Position numbers and translations under genes: made by a program. Below are positions 9,623-21,197 of a DNA stretch of 64,000 nucleotides, piece by piece; the stretch's first letter is position 1; each line of letters opens with the position of its first letter. The stretch is taken from assembly GCA_037157565.1 (NCBI GenBank), contig JAZHRO010000073.1, forward strand, positions 92,172,001-92,236,000, given 5' to 3'. The stretch comes from Thalassia testudinum. Its lineage: Eukaryota; Streptophyta; Magnoliopsida; Alismatales; Hydrocharitaceae. The notes below the pieces were generated by a model. That model ran no database searches and had not been told where the DNA came from. It saw only the letters and a list, made by a program, of their open reading frames with translations.

Positions 9623-11092
9623 TGATATAAACACATTTATTGAGGGTAAAATGACTATTCATGCATGTTCCTAGGCTTAGATTTGCATTTCATGTTATAA
9701 ATATTGCATAGCATGCATCATTCTGCATTTAGAGTAGTTGTATAAAATTTAGGTTAATTGCATCCTTTTTGTGGTGAGGAGAGAAGGATACTTATTTTGG
9801 ATCCTCAGATTGACGATCTGACCATATAGATCTAATCAAGATGACGATCGAAGTCCAACGCCTCTGAAATCGCCTTGATTGGAGTCCCGAGCACCATATG
9901 CAGTCCAAGGAAGATGAACATCCAAGGGACTAGGTGTCATAATTCGAAACTTCAAATGACAAATCCGACCACACAGATGTATTCAGGTTGATAATCACAA
10001 CCTAATGACGCGAAATTTGACTCAATCTGACGTTTGTAGCAGCCCCTACAACAAAAAGAAGATGGATGACCTAGATTAGCCACATGGCACAGCCTAGGAT
10101 GCCCAGGGCACGCACGATCGTAGGCGCACATTCGTACAGCATAGCGCCAGTGCGTGATGCATGTGCACGCACGGAGACCACCTAGCACAGTGCCAGCAGA
10201 GCATGCAGCGGATCTTCAGCGACAGACTGGCAGACTTACAACGACACTTACAATGCTCGCTAATTCATCATATGCCAGCAAAGCCAGTTGTGGACGCCAA
10301 CGGGCATGAGCTGCCTACAACGATGTTTCCAGTGATGTCCTAGATGTCACTAATGATCTCATACCTCTTTTTTGCCTCTTCTCTACTATAAAAGGACCTA
10401 CACCCCATCCCTTCCAAGACATCTCTACTTATTCTACTCCCACCTACTCCCAAGCTCTAGCAAGCTTACCAACACTCCATTAGAGCTTGTTCTTAAGCTC
10501 CCAAGGCACCTATTAGTGTAGCAAACCTCTGCCCCACGAAATACTCCTCCATCTTCCCATCCCCATTCATAGGTCGCTTGGGAGCCGTCATCCCACCTCC
10601 ATTCCGGTAGCAGATCATCTCCGTCTTCTCACCTCCATTTTGGAGCCACACCGAAGCTTTCCTTGACCCAACGTCCTCCTACATCTCACCTCCGTCATCT
10701 TGCTCTTCATCTCCTTCGTCTGAGCATCCGCCAGGCACCATCGTCTCACCAAACAGCCGATTTGGGAGATTTCCTCTCACCCCCTCTCTTTTTATGCTTT
10801 TGTAGACTATTGTAATAGACATTATTGCAAAACATCACATTTGATTCCATCTCTATCTTGTTATTGCTTGTCTTTTATTTCAAAAGCACAAAAAAATAAC
10901 AAAATAATAAAATAGCAAAAAGAAATAAAATGAAGCGCGGTTTGCAATTAAAGTAAACGTCGCCTCCCTGTGTTCGACCCGGGACTCACTTTGCGAGTTT
11001 CGATATAAATTTTATCTGATCGACGTGTTTTGCAACTACGACAACAGGTTACTTGTAACCCCGATTTCTAACACACGAAACGCGCCTGACCA
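9623..11092 (+). repeat. 5' LTR of element I
   Basis: This 1,470-bp copy pairs with 32717-34200. It has a TATA box at 10387-10393 and CATGCA motifs near the start (9660-9725). The end, CGCCTGACCA, sits 3 nt before the primer site. ORFs 9952-10343 and 11025-11371 are incidental. Confidence 0.93.
10387..10393 (+). promoter_or_regulatory. TATA box of the I 5' LTR
   Basis: CTATAAAAGGACCTACACC is conserved at 33494-33500 in the other LTR, supporting it as the core promoter. Confidence 0.72.
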
Positions 11093-11095
11093 TTT

Positions 11096-11113
11096 TGACG
11101 CCGTTGCCGGGGA
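11096..11113 (+). other. Primer-binding site of I (tRNA-Asp)
   Basis: TGACGCCGTTGCCGGGGA matches the tRNA-Asp 3' end with one G-to-A change. Confidence 0.92.
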
Positions 11114-11265
11114 GGAAGCAGAATTTACTTTATTATTTTCTGCACTTCTTTGTATTAACATAACACTACCCTTACTTATCTCTGATCTATTGTCTTGCAG
11201 GTACCCTAGCATGGAGATCCAAGTGCGGTAGACCGGAGTAAAGTGCGGGTAGAGTGTTTTGTAAG
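11114..11265 (+). other. Leader of I, part before the J insertion
   Basis: This non-coding leader ends in GTAAG, the target site duplicated by J. It resumes at 27052. Confidence 0.85.
11261..11265 (+). repeat. Target-site duplication of element J, left copy (GTAAG)
   Basis: GTAAG immediately precedes the J 5' LTR and recurs at 27047-27051 after the J 3' LTR. Confidence 0.93.
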
Positions 11266-12876
11266 TGATGTGCATACATCTGATTAACCTAAAATGTCTA
11301 TTAATGCATGTTCTTATTGTCACATTAGCAACATACATTGTAAATAGTGCATAACATGAATAATCATGCATTTATATCAAGTTGTATAAATTGTATAGTA
11401 AATGTCTCCTTTCTTTGGTTAGGGACGGGGGACTATTTATCAGGGACTCGGATCGAAGATCCAATCATACGAATCTGATCAGGGTGACGATTGGAGTTCA
11501 TCAACTCCAAGATCGCCCTAATCGGACATCTGTAGCACTAGATAGAGGCTGAAGAACCCTAAAGATCAAGGGCCAAGATGGTGTTAATCCGTACCTCAGG
11601 CGACAAATCCAATCACACGGATGAGTTCGGATTGACGATCGCAGCCTAACGACGCAAAAATCGGTCCAATCCAACACCCTTGTCACCATTTACATCACTC
11701 AGAAGATGGATGGCCTAGATGGCGCCATGTGGTGCCATCTTAGTCACCCAAACTGGCCCAGCCAAATCTGCAAGACCACCGCGCCCTCTCTCTCTCATCA
11801 CCCGCATGATGGATCTAGACCGTTGGATCACCATGCAATGGCAACGGACGCTCGTGCCTTAAAACCTCCACGCGACAAACTCACCGCAGTAGCGCATAGG
11901 TCGAGTGCACTACGCAAGCACGCAACGCGCAATCGAGCTTGCATCCGCAGTGTGTGGGTGCGCGATCAGAGCCATGTGATGCAAATCCAGTGGTGGAAAG
12001 CGAGCGATAGCGCCCATGCATGATCAGACGGGTGACGCTTACACATGATTACATGCGGGCGAGCGGTGTGGGCGTGCACTGAAGGGCACAGAGGCAAGGG
12101 GGCACGCGAGTGGCACGCACATCAGCCACGTTCAGGCCTTTAGTAACAGATAAATCCATCACTAAAGGTCATGAATTAATGTTTCTCAAGTTGTAATGTC
12201 AAAAATGCCCCCACTCCTAGCAACTATAAAAGCAGACCCCCTCCATACAGATTTCTCATCCCTTCTCTTCTCTCCCTCTCCAAAGCTCAAGAGAAGCTTG
12301 TCCCACATCCGATATGCTCCTCAAGAGATAAAATCAAGTTTTCGCCCCCATTTCAGAAGTGGATCCTACGACGATGACGACGTGCTGCCTCGTTCCCGTT
12401 CCTCCTGCTTCGACCTCCTTCTCCCTGCTTCGTTCCTTGTCATCCAGGCATTGTCTCATCTGGTTCATCCTCCAAGCGATCGTCGAGGAGGATAACTTCT
12501 CTCTCCCATTCTTTTTCCCACTTTCTAGAGTAGAATTTTCCTGCTTTCTAATTGTAATAATTTCTCACTTTCTAGTGTAATCCTTTCTCGCTTTCTTAGT
12601 TGTAAAAACATTTTGCAATATCAAGTGAATGTTTTCTCTCTCTCTCTTATTATCTATATTGATTCCATTTCATTGTGATTATTCCGCCCTTTAAATAAAA
12701 ACATAAAAATATAATTGCGAATTTTGATCGACGTAGCCTCCCTGAATTCCACCTGAAATTTCTTTACAGATTTTTCGGCATAAATTTTATTTGTTGAATG
12801 GGTTTCTTCACTAGTCGAACTACAACGACATGTTTTCAAAATCGATTCCGATAGCGTAGTCTTCAAACGTTCAACA
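11266..12876 (+). repeat. 5' LTR of element J
   Basis: This 1,611-bp copy starts TGATGTGCATACATCTG, ends CGTTCAACA and pairs with 25381-27046. TATA is at 12225-12231. A tRNA-like stretch at about 11885-11960 is more decayed than in the 3' LTR. CT-rich runs lie near 12633. Confidence 0.93.
12225..12231 (+). promoter_or_regulatory. TATA box of the J 5' LTR
   Basis: CAACTATAAAAGCAGACCCC is matched at 26386 on (CAACTATAAAAGGAGTC) in the 3' LTR. Confidence 0.72.
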
Positions 12877-12879
12877 TTT

Positions 12880-12897
12880 TGGTGCTGTTGCCGGGGA
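12880..12897 (+). other. Primer-binding site of J (tRNA-Asp)
   Basis: TGGTGCTGTTGCCGGGGA differs from the tRNA-Asp complement by two C-to-T transitions. It lies 3 nt after the LTR end. Confidence 0.9.
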
Positions 12898-13660
12898 GGC
12901 AACGATTTTTCCGATCTTCTTTTCACATTTCACGCACTTTACTATTTTCTAACTTACTTTTTCTTGTGTCTATTGTTTTATAGATACCTTTGTAGGGAAT
13001 CATCAAGCAGTAGATCGGAGTAAAGTGCAGATGAAGATGACTGTAAGTGCTCCCCATTCTTCGCCCTACATAGATTTCATTTCATCACATTAAATTCAAG
13101 TTCCAATTAACCTAGGTGTTTGCATAAATCCTAGGATTAGCTTGGTTGTTTGGATTTTCACTCACATTTCACCCTCGCATATAAAAAAATAAAAAGATAT
13201 TTTTTTGGGGTAATTCAACATACACACAACATACACCCACATTCAAGGCACTTAACCTAATTGATTTTCTTCTACTCAACTGGATTCTGATCTTTGGAAC
13301 CGATACACAAATCAACACATAAAAGAGTAGAAATCATTCTAGGTTAATCACTTCTGTGTGCCTAGCTCAGTGGTGCAATCGTGGCCAATTGTTTGAGTTG
13401 TTTGGGTCGCACCACTCAATCTAAAACCAACTCACCAAGTGGCTTCCTCTTAGGGTTTTCAATCTAGGTTCATACCAGGCACTCCATTTTATTTCTGATT
13501 TTAAAAGGAAAGCAATCTTCACCCGTGCTTGAAAACCTGGTTTGCCTTAAACTTGATTGAATTCAACCTAATTCTAAACCCTAAAAGCTACTTAAACTAG
13601 ATTTGAACATTAAAATATACACATCACAAATAATCTTGCTTGAAAACCCTGGTTGTGCAC
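12898..13660 (+). other. Leader of J, part before K
   Basis: Non-coding sequence parallel to the leaders of I (27052-27690) and E. It ends at GGTTGTGCAC where K begins and continues at 15533. Confidence 0.8.
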
Positions 13661-15532
13661 TGACGAGTTGATTCTTCGCTTTTAAAGTCGTTTGTCACAT
13701 GAAATGACGCGTCGTTTGTAGTTCTATGTGGTGGAAAAATCGACTAATCAACAAATAATATAACCACTCAATTAGGAGTGGGTCATATCCACAAGAAGGC
13801 AATGACATAATTAAACTCGCACCAGTTAAAGACATATGTTCACGGTTAGTTTCGTCGAGAAATCGAGCCAAATCTGCCTTCAGATTTAGAAAACATCAAG
13901 CGAACATGCTGAAATGGCAATTTTGAACAAATAAAGGATATATTTTGCAATGCAGCTTAATAAAATAATAATAAAAGTTGACAATGGCACAAAATGTAAA
14001 TATTAATGGGGGCTTTACTACAGCAAAATAGGGGAAATTCTTCCCCTTGTCCGTGTGTGAGGAGGGAATGGATGGGGGTGTTAAGCTCGAAGGAGGATGT
14101 CTAGACCGAGGGCTCCATGATGGTGGTCGCGGCGAAGTGCGAGGCACCCCGAGGTGGCCGGACAGAGGTACGGTGGAGGTGGGTTCCGATGGCTACTGAA
14201 GGGCTTCACGCGGTGGATGCACAGGCCGTGCGGGCGCACGCGGGCGCGGCTGAGCTCGGCCGCAGCTGCTGTTGCGTGCTGCATGCCGCCCATGGGGAAG
14301 AACTGAAGGCCACAGCTGCTGCTGCTAGATGCTATTGGCCGCATGCTGCAAGCGTCGACGGCACGCTGCAGGGAGTGTGGCGGAAGTGCAACGTGCTCTA
14401 CGCGTGCGGCTGGAGGGTGTGCAGGTGGAAGTGTAGTGCCTCTATGCGCGCGACTGGAGAGCGTGAGGGCACGTGTAGCTGGAGGGCACTTGGGCAGAGG
14501 TGCGAGCACATGCAGCTGGAGTAGGCATGCTCTGCGCGCATGGCTAAAGGCGATGGTGGGTCTGATGGAGCGAGGAGAAGCTGCTGGTGATGGCGTGGGC
14601 GTGTGTAGAGGCTGAGGCACGATAGGGTGGCACTAGTGGTACTGGTGATGGCGCATGTGGGTAATGGTTGAGGCGCTGCATGGGGGCACCAGTGCTGCTG
14701 GTGATGGCACGTGCGGGTAGTGGCTGCTGCTGCAGATGGGGACGGCGTGTTGTTGGGTTTGTTTTTAAGGTGAAGGGAAACAGAGGAAGAAGAAAGGAGA
14801 AGAAGATATGGGGCCAAGCTTCAGACGTTCGGGAAACTTCCCGGACGTCTTAACTAACGGGGGAGATGAAGATGTAGGACATGGAGATGCGGCGGCTATG
14901 GTGGTGGTTGTCGGTGATGGCGGTGAAGGTGGTGATGTTGATTCTGGTGAGGCACGGTGATGGAAGCATGGCCATCAGGGACATACGCTCACAGTGTTGG
15001 CACGAGTCCATCGGCTTGGCACGACGAACTGTCACCTCGCTGGCCCACGGTGTGGTGGAGGTTAGCCTTGGAGACAACGGTGGTGGAATGGAGTACACGG
15101 TGGTGGAGTGGGGTGGTGTCTCCTCAAGCTCGGCTACCTCCTCCTCTCCCTTGTAGTCAGCTGCCCCGACCAGATCCAACACACCCACTCCTCCATGAAT
15201 GGGGCCTTGACTGTAGCAGCTGGAGGAAATGCAGCCGTTGCTCATAAAATAATAATAAAATATTATGGTTATTATATACAAACCCTCAACTTTTTTGTTA
15301 ACTTAAAATAATGCATGCAATGCACCTAAATGGTTAACTAATTAAATTAATGCAATTCTAAGTTAATTCTAAATACATTTAAATATGAATGCAATGCATG
15401 AATTATGTAATTAAATCAGAACTATAAATTAATCGATTTACATCCTAATTTATGCTAAATAAATGTTAGAATTAACTTAATGTATAGGCACTTAAATACT
15501 TAAATAGCCCACAAATATGGGCTAATCGTGCA
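13661..15532 (-). repeat. K: solo-LTR-like insertion in the J leader
   Basis: K is about 1.87 kb. On the minus strand it runs from TGCACGATTAGCCC (15532) to CTCGTCA (13661). Near its end is CTTGTGGATATGACC, resembling the CCTGTGGAT box near the ends of many plant LTRs and in the L LTR at 34918. TGCAC occurs at 13656-13660 and again at 15529-15533, so the right boundary may be 15528 with a TGCAC duplication, or 15532 with TG...CA ends. No gag or pol was found. The GC-rich middle (14080-15250) gives overlapping ORFs on both strands that I do not consider genes. Confidence 0.65.
14823..14850. repeat. 28-nt near-perfect palindrome in K
   Basis: AGACGTTCGGGAA and TTCCCGGACGTCT pair with one mismatch around 2 nt. 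The GACGTC core recurs in inverted repeats of H, L, C and B. Confidence 0.6.
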
Positions 15533-15980
15533 CACACTTACACATACTGAATTGATCATTAAGGGTGCAACCCATTTTAAGGGTCCACCACTTTCCATAA
15601 GCACTACAATCCTAGGCCTCAATAAAATCGAGTAGACGTTGGCCTTAAGGACTGATTCGTTCTTTGGGGCCTAGTTTAAGATTGTTTATGATTAACCTGC
15701 TTGTACTGATCAATCTGATGTCTAGCTAGGGGAGTAGCATCAAACGATCACGATTGGGGGGTAAACTAGGAACCAGAGGTGCAAGCCGAAGGAAGAACCT
15801 TCCCCCCAGTACCTCCTTCTAACTGGTTGGATTGAGCAGACACAAGTATAGTAAATCGATTATAATCTTAAGGTGGGTTCTGGGAGTCTGTAGATCTTTA
15901 GGCTACCGCACTTAAGGATAGGATTATTTTGTTCTACCATAGGATTCTTATCCCCAGTCTTTCCAACCTTTTCCTAGTTT
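15533..15980 (+). other. Leader of J, part after K
   Basis: Non-coding. It contains the conserved leader block at about 15727-15775 (GGGGAGTAGCATCAAACGA, then a run of six G), roughly 250 nt before the gag ATG, as in I and E. Confidence 0.8.
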
Positions 15981-17640
15981 ATGCTGGGAGGAAGGTTATT
16001 GAACCTTCGATTGGATGGACTACTAAAGTATTCTAGGAGGTGTAGATTTGATTTTAGCCAAATTGATCTCATGGCTGATCAACGGCCTCCTCTACCCCAG
16101 GATCCATAGGAGGTATTTCGAAGGTAGTTGGAAAAAATGCTGAGAATGTAAGAATGGTTCCAGAGAATGTAGGGTGCTCAACCCTTAAAGGATTTTTATG
16201 ATCCTTCAAATTATGGGGAATGTCCCGACGTCTAGATTCCTGCCGGAGATGTGGAAATCAAGCCCCAGGTGCTAAGCATGATCAAACATTTCCATGGGCT
16301 TGGCTCTGTAGACCCATTTCAGCACTTGGAGGACTTGACCACTTTGGTCCAGACCACTAAGGCGTGAAACGTGAATGAGGAGCAAATGATCATGAGGCTC
16401 TACCCCTACTCTCTTAGGGATAAAGCCGTTCATTGGTACAAGACAATAGGAAGACCAATTGCAACTTAGAATGAGTTGAAATCGATCTTTTTGAAGAAAT
16501 TCTTCCCTATTAGAAGTACCAATGCTTTGAGACGGGCAATTACTACCTTTACCTAGCGACCGAGGGAGCAGTTTCATGTTGCCAGGGAGTGATTCTAGGA
16601 CCTATTGCGGAGGTGTCCATATCACGAGGTGCCGAAATGGCAACTCGTGCAGATCTTCTACCGCGGGTTGACTGAGCAACTCAGAAATCACGTGGATGCT
16701 TCTTGCGGAGACAATTTCCTCAACAAAGATACAGATAGCAAGCACGATTTGTTTGAGGAGATGAGTGAGAATTCGATCAATCATGCCTCTATGGATACTT
16801 TTAACCGATCCCAACAGCCCAGATTGAATGTTAATGATGTCCACGACTCTCATTCATTCGATATAGAATTGATTTGTAATAAACTTGATAAGGTGGACTT
16901 GGTCGCCAAGAGAATGGAGGAGTGGATGGCTGGAAACTCAATGAACAACTCTCGATCCACTCAATCCCAGAATTCAGGATTCCATTCATCGTGAGCTCCT
17001 TCTGGATAGGAGTTCGTGAATCAACTTGATGCAGCTCAACCTGCGAGTCAGCATTATTTGGAACCCCATGGGTTCCAAACTAGGGCCTTTGATCCCAGTT
17101 TCTCTGATCCTTCCCTTTCTTTCTCCCCATCCTCACCATATGAGGATGTTTGTGCTATACAGGAGAATGTTAGATCCAACTCTTACTCCAATGCCTATAA
17201 TCCAGGTTGGAGAAACCACCCTAACTTCTCCTGGAAAAACCCGGGGCAGCAGACCCAATTCCAACCTAGCAACTATGCTCCGCAATGACCAATAGGTCAG
17301 GGTCAAGTTTATACTCAGTTGCCCCTGAATTAGGTCAATCAGCCAGCTTGGAATGCCCGTCAACCTGTAGGGTAGGCTGATTTGAACTGACAAATGGTAG
17401 ATGCATGGATCTATGCTCCAGCTCATGCATCAAATGAAAACCTCGCTAGACAACTTGCAAACCGGGCTCATAGCTAATTCTCGTTAATCCAGATCTCTAC
17501 CATCTCAACTTGTACCCAACCCACGAAATATCTTGAATCTGGGCAATCAAGCCCAAGGGTAACTATATCAGAGGGACCCACACGCACATGCTTAGGTGGT
17601 TGAACAGGGTCCTTCCTCTTCTTCTGCAAATCAATGATTC
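15981..17640 (+). pseudogene. gag: gag of element J, heavily stopped
   Basis: Starts at ATG 15981 (MLGGRLLNLRLDG). The same landmarks as in E follow in order: PLKDFYDPSNYGE, HWYKTIGRPIAT, FFPIRSTNALRRAITTF, VPKWQLVQIFYRGL, VDASCGDNFLNK, NHPNFSWKN. More than ten stop codons interrupt it. In the first 80 codons they sit exactly where E has Gln (QEEFRRQ, QRMQEW, QRMQGA). Later ones sit at Trp (TWNE) and Arg (WERFQ) codons of E. A frameshift lies between about 17290 and 17640. The stretches 16605-16994 and 17016-17288 stay open. Confidence 0.85.
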
Positions 17641-18336
17641 TTGGCTAATGAAGCCCCACCAATCTTTCCTAACCCTCCTCAAGACCCAAACTCGTATGCA
17701 TCCGTAAATTCTGTTACCTTGAGGAGTGGTAAACAAACTCAGGATCCACAACCACACTGTTCTGATTTACCGAATCCTGAAGAACCTGAGGAGAGAAAGG
17801 AGAATTTTGGAGGAGAAATCAAGGCTCGGGAACCTGATTCCGAAGATCCGACTCATGTTCCTTTCCATGAGGCCTTGATCATATCAAGGAAGAAGTTTGT
17901 TAATAGTAATGAGGAGCTTCTGAATATTTTCAAGAATGTTGACATCAATATCCTGCTCCTCGATGCTATCAAACATATACCAGCTTATGCGAACTTTTTA
18001 AAGGATTTATGTACATAAAAGCGTAAGTCGAGAGAATCTGTTCCGAGGAAGGTGGTACTCTTTGAGTAGGCTAGTTTTGTTATCCTGCACCACCTCCCTA
18101 AGGAAAAGAGAGATCTAGGTTCTCCTTTGATTTCATGTGTCATCGGAGATTACACTTTTGATAGAGCACTGCTGGATCTGGGTGCATCCATCAACCTAAT
18201 TCCGACTTCTCTTTACGAGAAGTTCAGATTAGGTGAACTTTGTCCGACTTCAGTAATGCTGCAGTTAGTGGATCGTTCGGTCACAAATCCATGAGGCATT
18301 ATTGAATATGTTATTGTTAAGGTTAAGGATTTTTAT
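17641..18336 (+). pseudogene. Protease region of element J, first part (before H2)
   Basis: Matches E from APPIFPNPPQDPNSY through VTLRSGK, the DAIKHIPAYA block and the protease core LLDLGASINLIP (about 18173-18208). Stops occur at about 18016 (TAA) and 18067 (TAG at a Q position of E). The reading breaks at 18336 inside the segment KVKDFY, where H2 is inserted, and resumes at 20658. Confidence 0.85.
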
Positions 18337-18778
18337 TGCACAGCAATCGTAGGTCTTAATTGACCTAAATTAGGCAAGGACTTAGCATAAGTTAAGGTAA
18401 TTCATGCATGCATAAGCATTATCTGCATCTTTACTGCTTTCCTTTAGCAATGCATAAAATAATGTTATAATGTGCTGATTAAGAGCATTATGTCAATTAC
18501 AGGTAATAAGATGGATTTGGAGCTGGATCTGAAGCTGGATCAGGAATAATCAGTGTTGTAGCAGAGCTGGAGTGGAAGACTTAGAATAGATATAGTGAAT
18601 AATGATGTAAGGGAGTTAAGGTATGCTATTCTATTAAGTAGAAATAAAGCAGTAAAATGTGAAGAGCTTAGGTCCATCCTAGCCCTAGGATAGCTTAGAG
18701 ACTTCCCCAAGCCTTAGCCACCCTTAGATTAGGTCACCGCACCCTAGGAAACCTCAAAACCCTAATTCCAACCTTTAT

Positions 18779-19012
18779 CTGGACGTCCAGATGAATTATA
18801 GGACGTCCAGAACCCTTAGCCAACTCCCGCAAACCTTAAACCCACTTCTATAGTGTTATTGGGCATCCAGACACTTGGTCAGACATCTAATTTCTATAGA
18901 ATACCCAAGATAGAACCTTGAATTCTTTCTGACTCTGATTGGATGTCTAGACAACAAGTCTGGACTTCTGATTTTTTAGTATAAGACATCTGATTCCATT
19001 ATTGGACATCTG
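18779..19012. repeat. Cluster of GGACGTCCAG-type motifs in H2
   Basis: Exact GGACGTCCAG occurs at 18781 and 18801; CTGGACGTCCAG at 18779-18790 is a perfect palindrome. Relatives follow at 18861 (GGGCATCCAG), 18881, 18941 (GGATGTCTAG), 18961, 18984 and 19003 (GGACATCTGG). Most variants differ by C-to-T or G-to-A. Confidence 0.6.
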
Positions 19013-19687
19013 GAACTGCTCTCCAGTTCCTATTTTAAGATTCAAGCCTTGATCTTGGATCTCTAACTGCCTAAACCCAATTTCAACACCATGGGAACCT
19101 AAATTAAGGTACCCTAACCCTAGTACATCACCTCTAGACCTCCCTAAGGACCTAATTAGGTCCTCACTAAACCTAATTGACTTGGATCATAGTCAATTTC
19201 ATCAGCCTATTCAATTGGACTCATTGAGTCTAATTGAGCTCAAATCTCAACCCACACAAGTCCAGTTGGACTTAGTGAGAGTCCAATTGACCTACGCCCA
19301 ACCTAATTGAGTTATTTCACTCTCAATTAGGTTCACACTCATTCAATTAAACTTGGGTTAAATTTAATTGCAGTTCCCCTTAGCAATTAGTGTTTGCGAC
19401 CCTAATTTAAGGCCTACACCTACCCGAACCCCTTATGACCTAACCTAGACCACTTAGCCACCTAGGGCACGACCACACACTCACACACACACACACCCAT
19501 CTAGAGTTCTCTAGAACTCTCTTGAAGTGGTGACACTCTTGGTTGCCAAATTTAACAACCAAGAGTCATTCAATTCTTAGATCCACTTTTTATGGATCTA
19601 CGAACTACTCTCTCTCTCACCTGGCTGGCCACTCAAGGGACTCTCTCTAGAGAGTTCCACACTTCTCTAGAGAGACTCCCTTAGGTC

Positions 19688-19694
19688 TATAAAA
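19688..19694 (+). promoter_or_regulatory. TATA-like box in H2
   Basis: GGTCTATAAAAAGACC is AT-core and itself palindromic. It is a possible core promoter if H is an LTR. Confidence 0.45.
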
Positions 19695-20657
19695 AGACCT
19701 AAGGGGTGGCATTTACACCCATTCACTCTTGGCTTAATCCCATTCTTGGTATTCATTCACAGTTAGGTTAGCTACATTCACCTCCACCTCCACGAGTTGC
19801 TTCACCATGGCCACTACAATCTGCACGCCAGGATGCTGGATCACCTCTCCAACCTCCCTCCAAGGGCCAACCTAAGCACCATTGGCTGCCCCTCCTTCTC
19901 CTCTCAACCATTCAAAGGCCATCGGAGCCCACCTCCAAATTCCCTTCTTTCCTACTAGATTAGTAACTTAGCTCTCGTAGTTTTACTGCTTTCATTTACT
20001 GCTTAGTAGTGTAGTTCTTATTCTCCCCAAATGATGCATGCAAAACCCCCCCATAGATTCATGTATGCGATCATTTTCTGTTAGCTAGATTTATGCTTTT
20101 CAAGCTTTCCTTTACAAGCTTTCCTCTACATTCCATGTTGCAAACATCCTCTGAATGAATGAATAAAAGATATATTTTTATATATATGTCTCTATGTTGG
20201 AAATCACCATAAGCTTATTGGTTGCAATCTGAGTTGTGTGATTCAAGTGGCCTATTTTTCATTTATATATATATATTTTGTAACAAGCATGTCGGTTCCG
20301 GAAAATATAGAAGATCTAACCATAGATGCATTTTTCGTAAATAGCCACCACATAACTAGAACTGTGCTCACCGAAACTCATACTTTCACCTTTGTTATCT
20401 ATTTAACACACACGCACGTAATCAGAATTCACAATAGAAGTGGTGAAATTCTAATACAAAGATTGGAAACTGGCATGCGATTCTAAATAAAGTAGAGCGA
20501 TAAAGGATAGATTTCAGATTTGAACAAATGTCTCCCAGAGACGAGCTACCGGGACTCAAAGTCTCGTTATCTTTTTATAAATATTTTTGTTTGATCGTAT
20601 TGCGCACTATAGTATGACACTTTTCATATCGAAACATGCTCTACGATTTCTCGAACA

Positions 20658-21197
20658 GATTTCTATTTTCCTGCAGATTTCCTTGTCCTTGACATGGATG
20701 TTCCTGAAAATTTGAGGAACATGCCCATCATTCTGGGGCATCCATTCCTGGCTACCACTAAGGCCAACATTAAGTGTGAAAGTGGTAGCATGGAAATCGC
20801 CTTTGGGGATCAAAGAATGAAATTCGATATTTTTAAGGCGATTAACAAATTTGAGGATTGTGGATTTATTGAGGAACTTAAGGACAATAATTTGAATATT
20901 GAGACTTGTATGATGGTTTCTGCATTTGAAAGTTCCTCCTCTGATGATGAATTGGACCCGCAACCCTCTATGGCAGACCCACCATCTTCTGAAGAGGTTA
21001 TTGATTTTGTTCACTCTCAACCTCTTCCTCCTGATGAGTCTTCATCAGCATCTTCCTTACCTTCAATCATCAACCCGCCTCAGCTTGAACTGAAACCATT
21101 GCTTGAGAATCTGAAATATCAGTATTTAGGACCACATAAGACGCTCCTTGTGATTATCAGTGCTAAATTAACAAAGGAGAGGAGATTAACTGATTAA
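20658..21197 (+). pseudogene. Protease C-terminus and linker of element J, after H2
   Basis: Resumes the frame interrupted at 18336: FPADFLVLDMDVPENLRNMPIIL, then GHPFLATT, MEIAFGDQ and an acidic Ser-rich linker like that of E at the left edge. The last part (LELKPLLENLKYQYLGP) leads into the RT N-terminus. The minus-strand ORF 20607-21020 is a shadow. Confidence 0.87.

Larger units (their letters stand above)
18337..20657 (+). repeat. H2: 2.3-kb repeat H inserted in the J protease gene
   Basis: Runs TGCACAGCAATCG to CTCGAACA with TG...CA ends like an LTR and a TATAAAA at 19688-19694. The first 775 bp match H1 in reverse complement. The flanks are GATTTTTAT (18328-18336) and GATTTCTAT (20658-20666), an apparent 9-bp duplication with one mismatch. 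That is longer than the 4-6 bp usual for LTR elements, so both a solo LTR and a Mutator-like (MULE) origin are open. Between 18779 and 19012 it has about eight copies or relics of GGACGTCCAG. The 82-codon ORF at 20238-20486 matches nothing I recognise. Confidence 0.68.

Noticed and set aside
14081..15281. Overlapping ORFs of 90-179 codons on both strands in GC-rich K
   Set aside because: They overlap in several frames, have biased low-complexity composition and no recognisable domain; they follow from high GC inside an LTR-like repeat.
20238..20486. 82-codon ORF in H2
   Set aside because: No family resemblance and no second copy to compare, since H1 is truncated before it; insufficient support.
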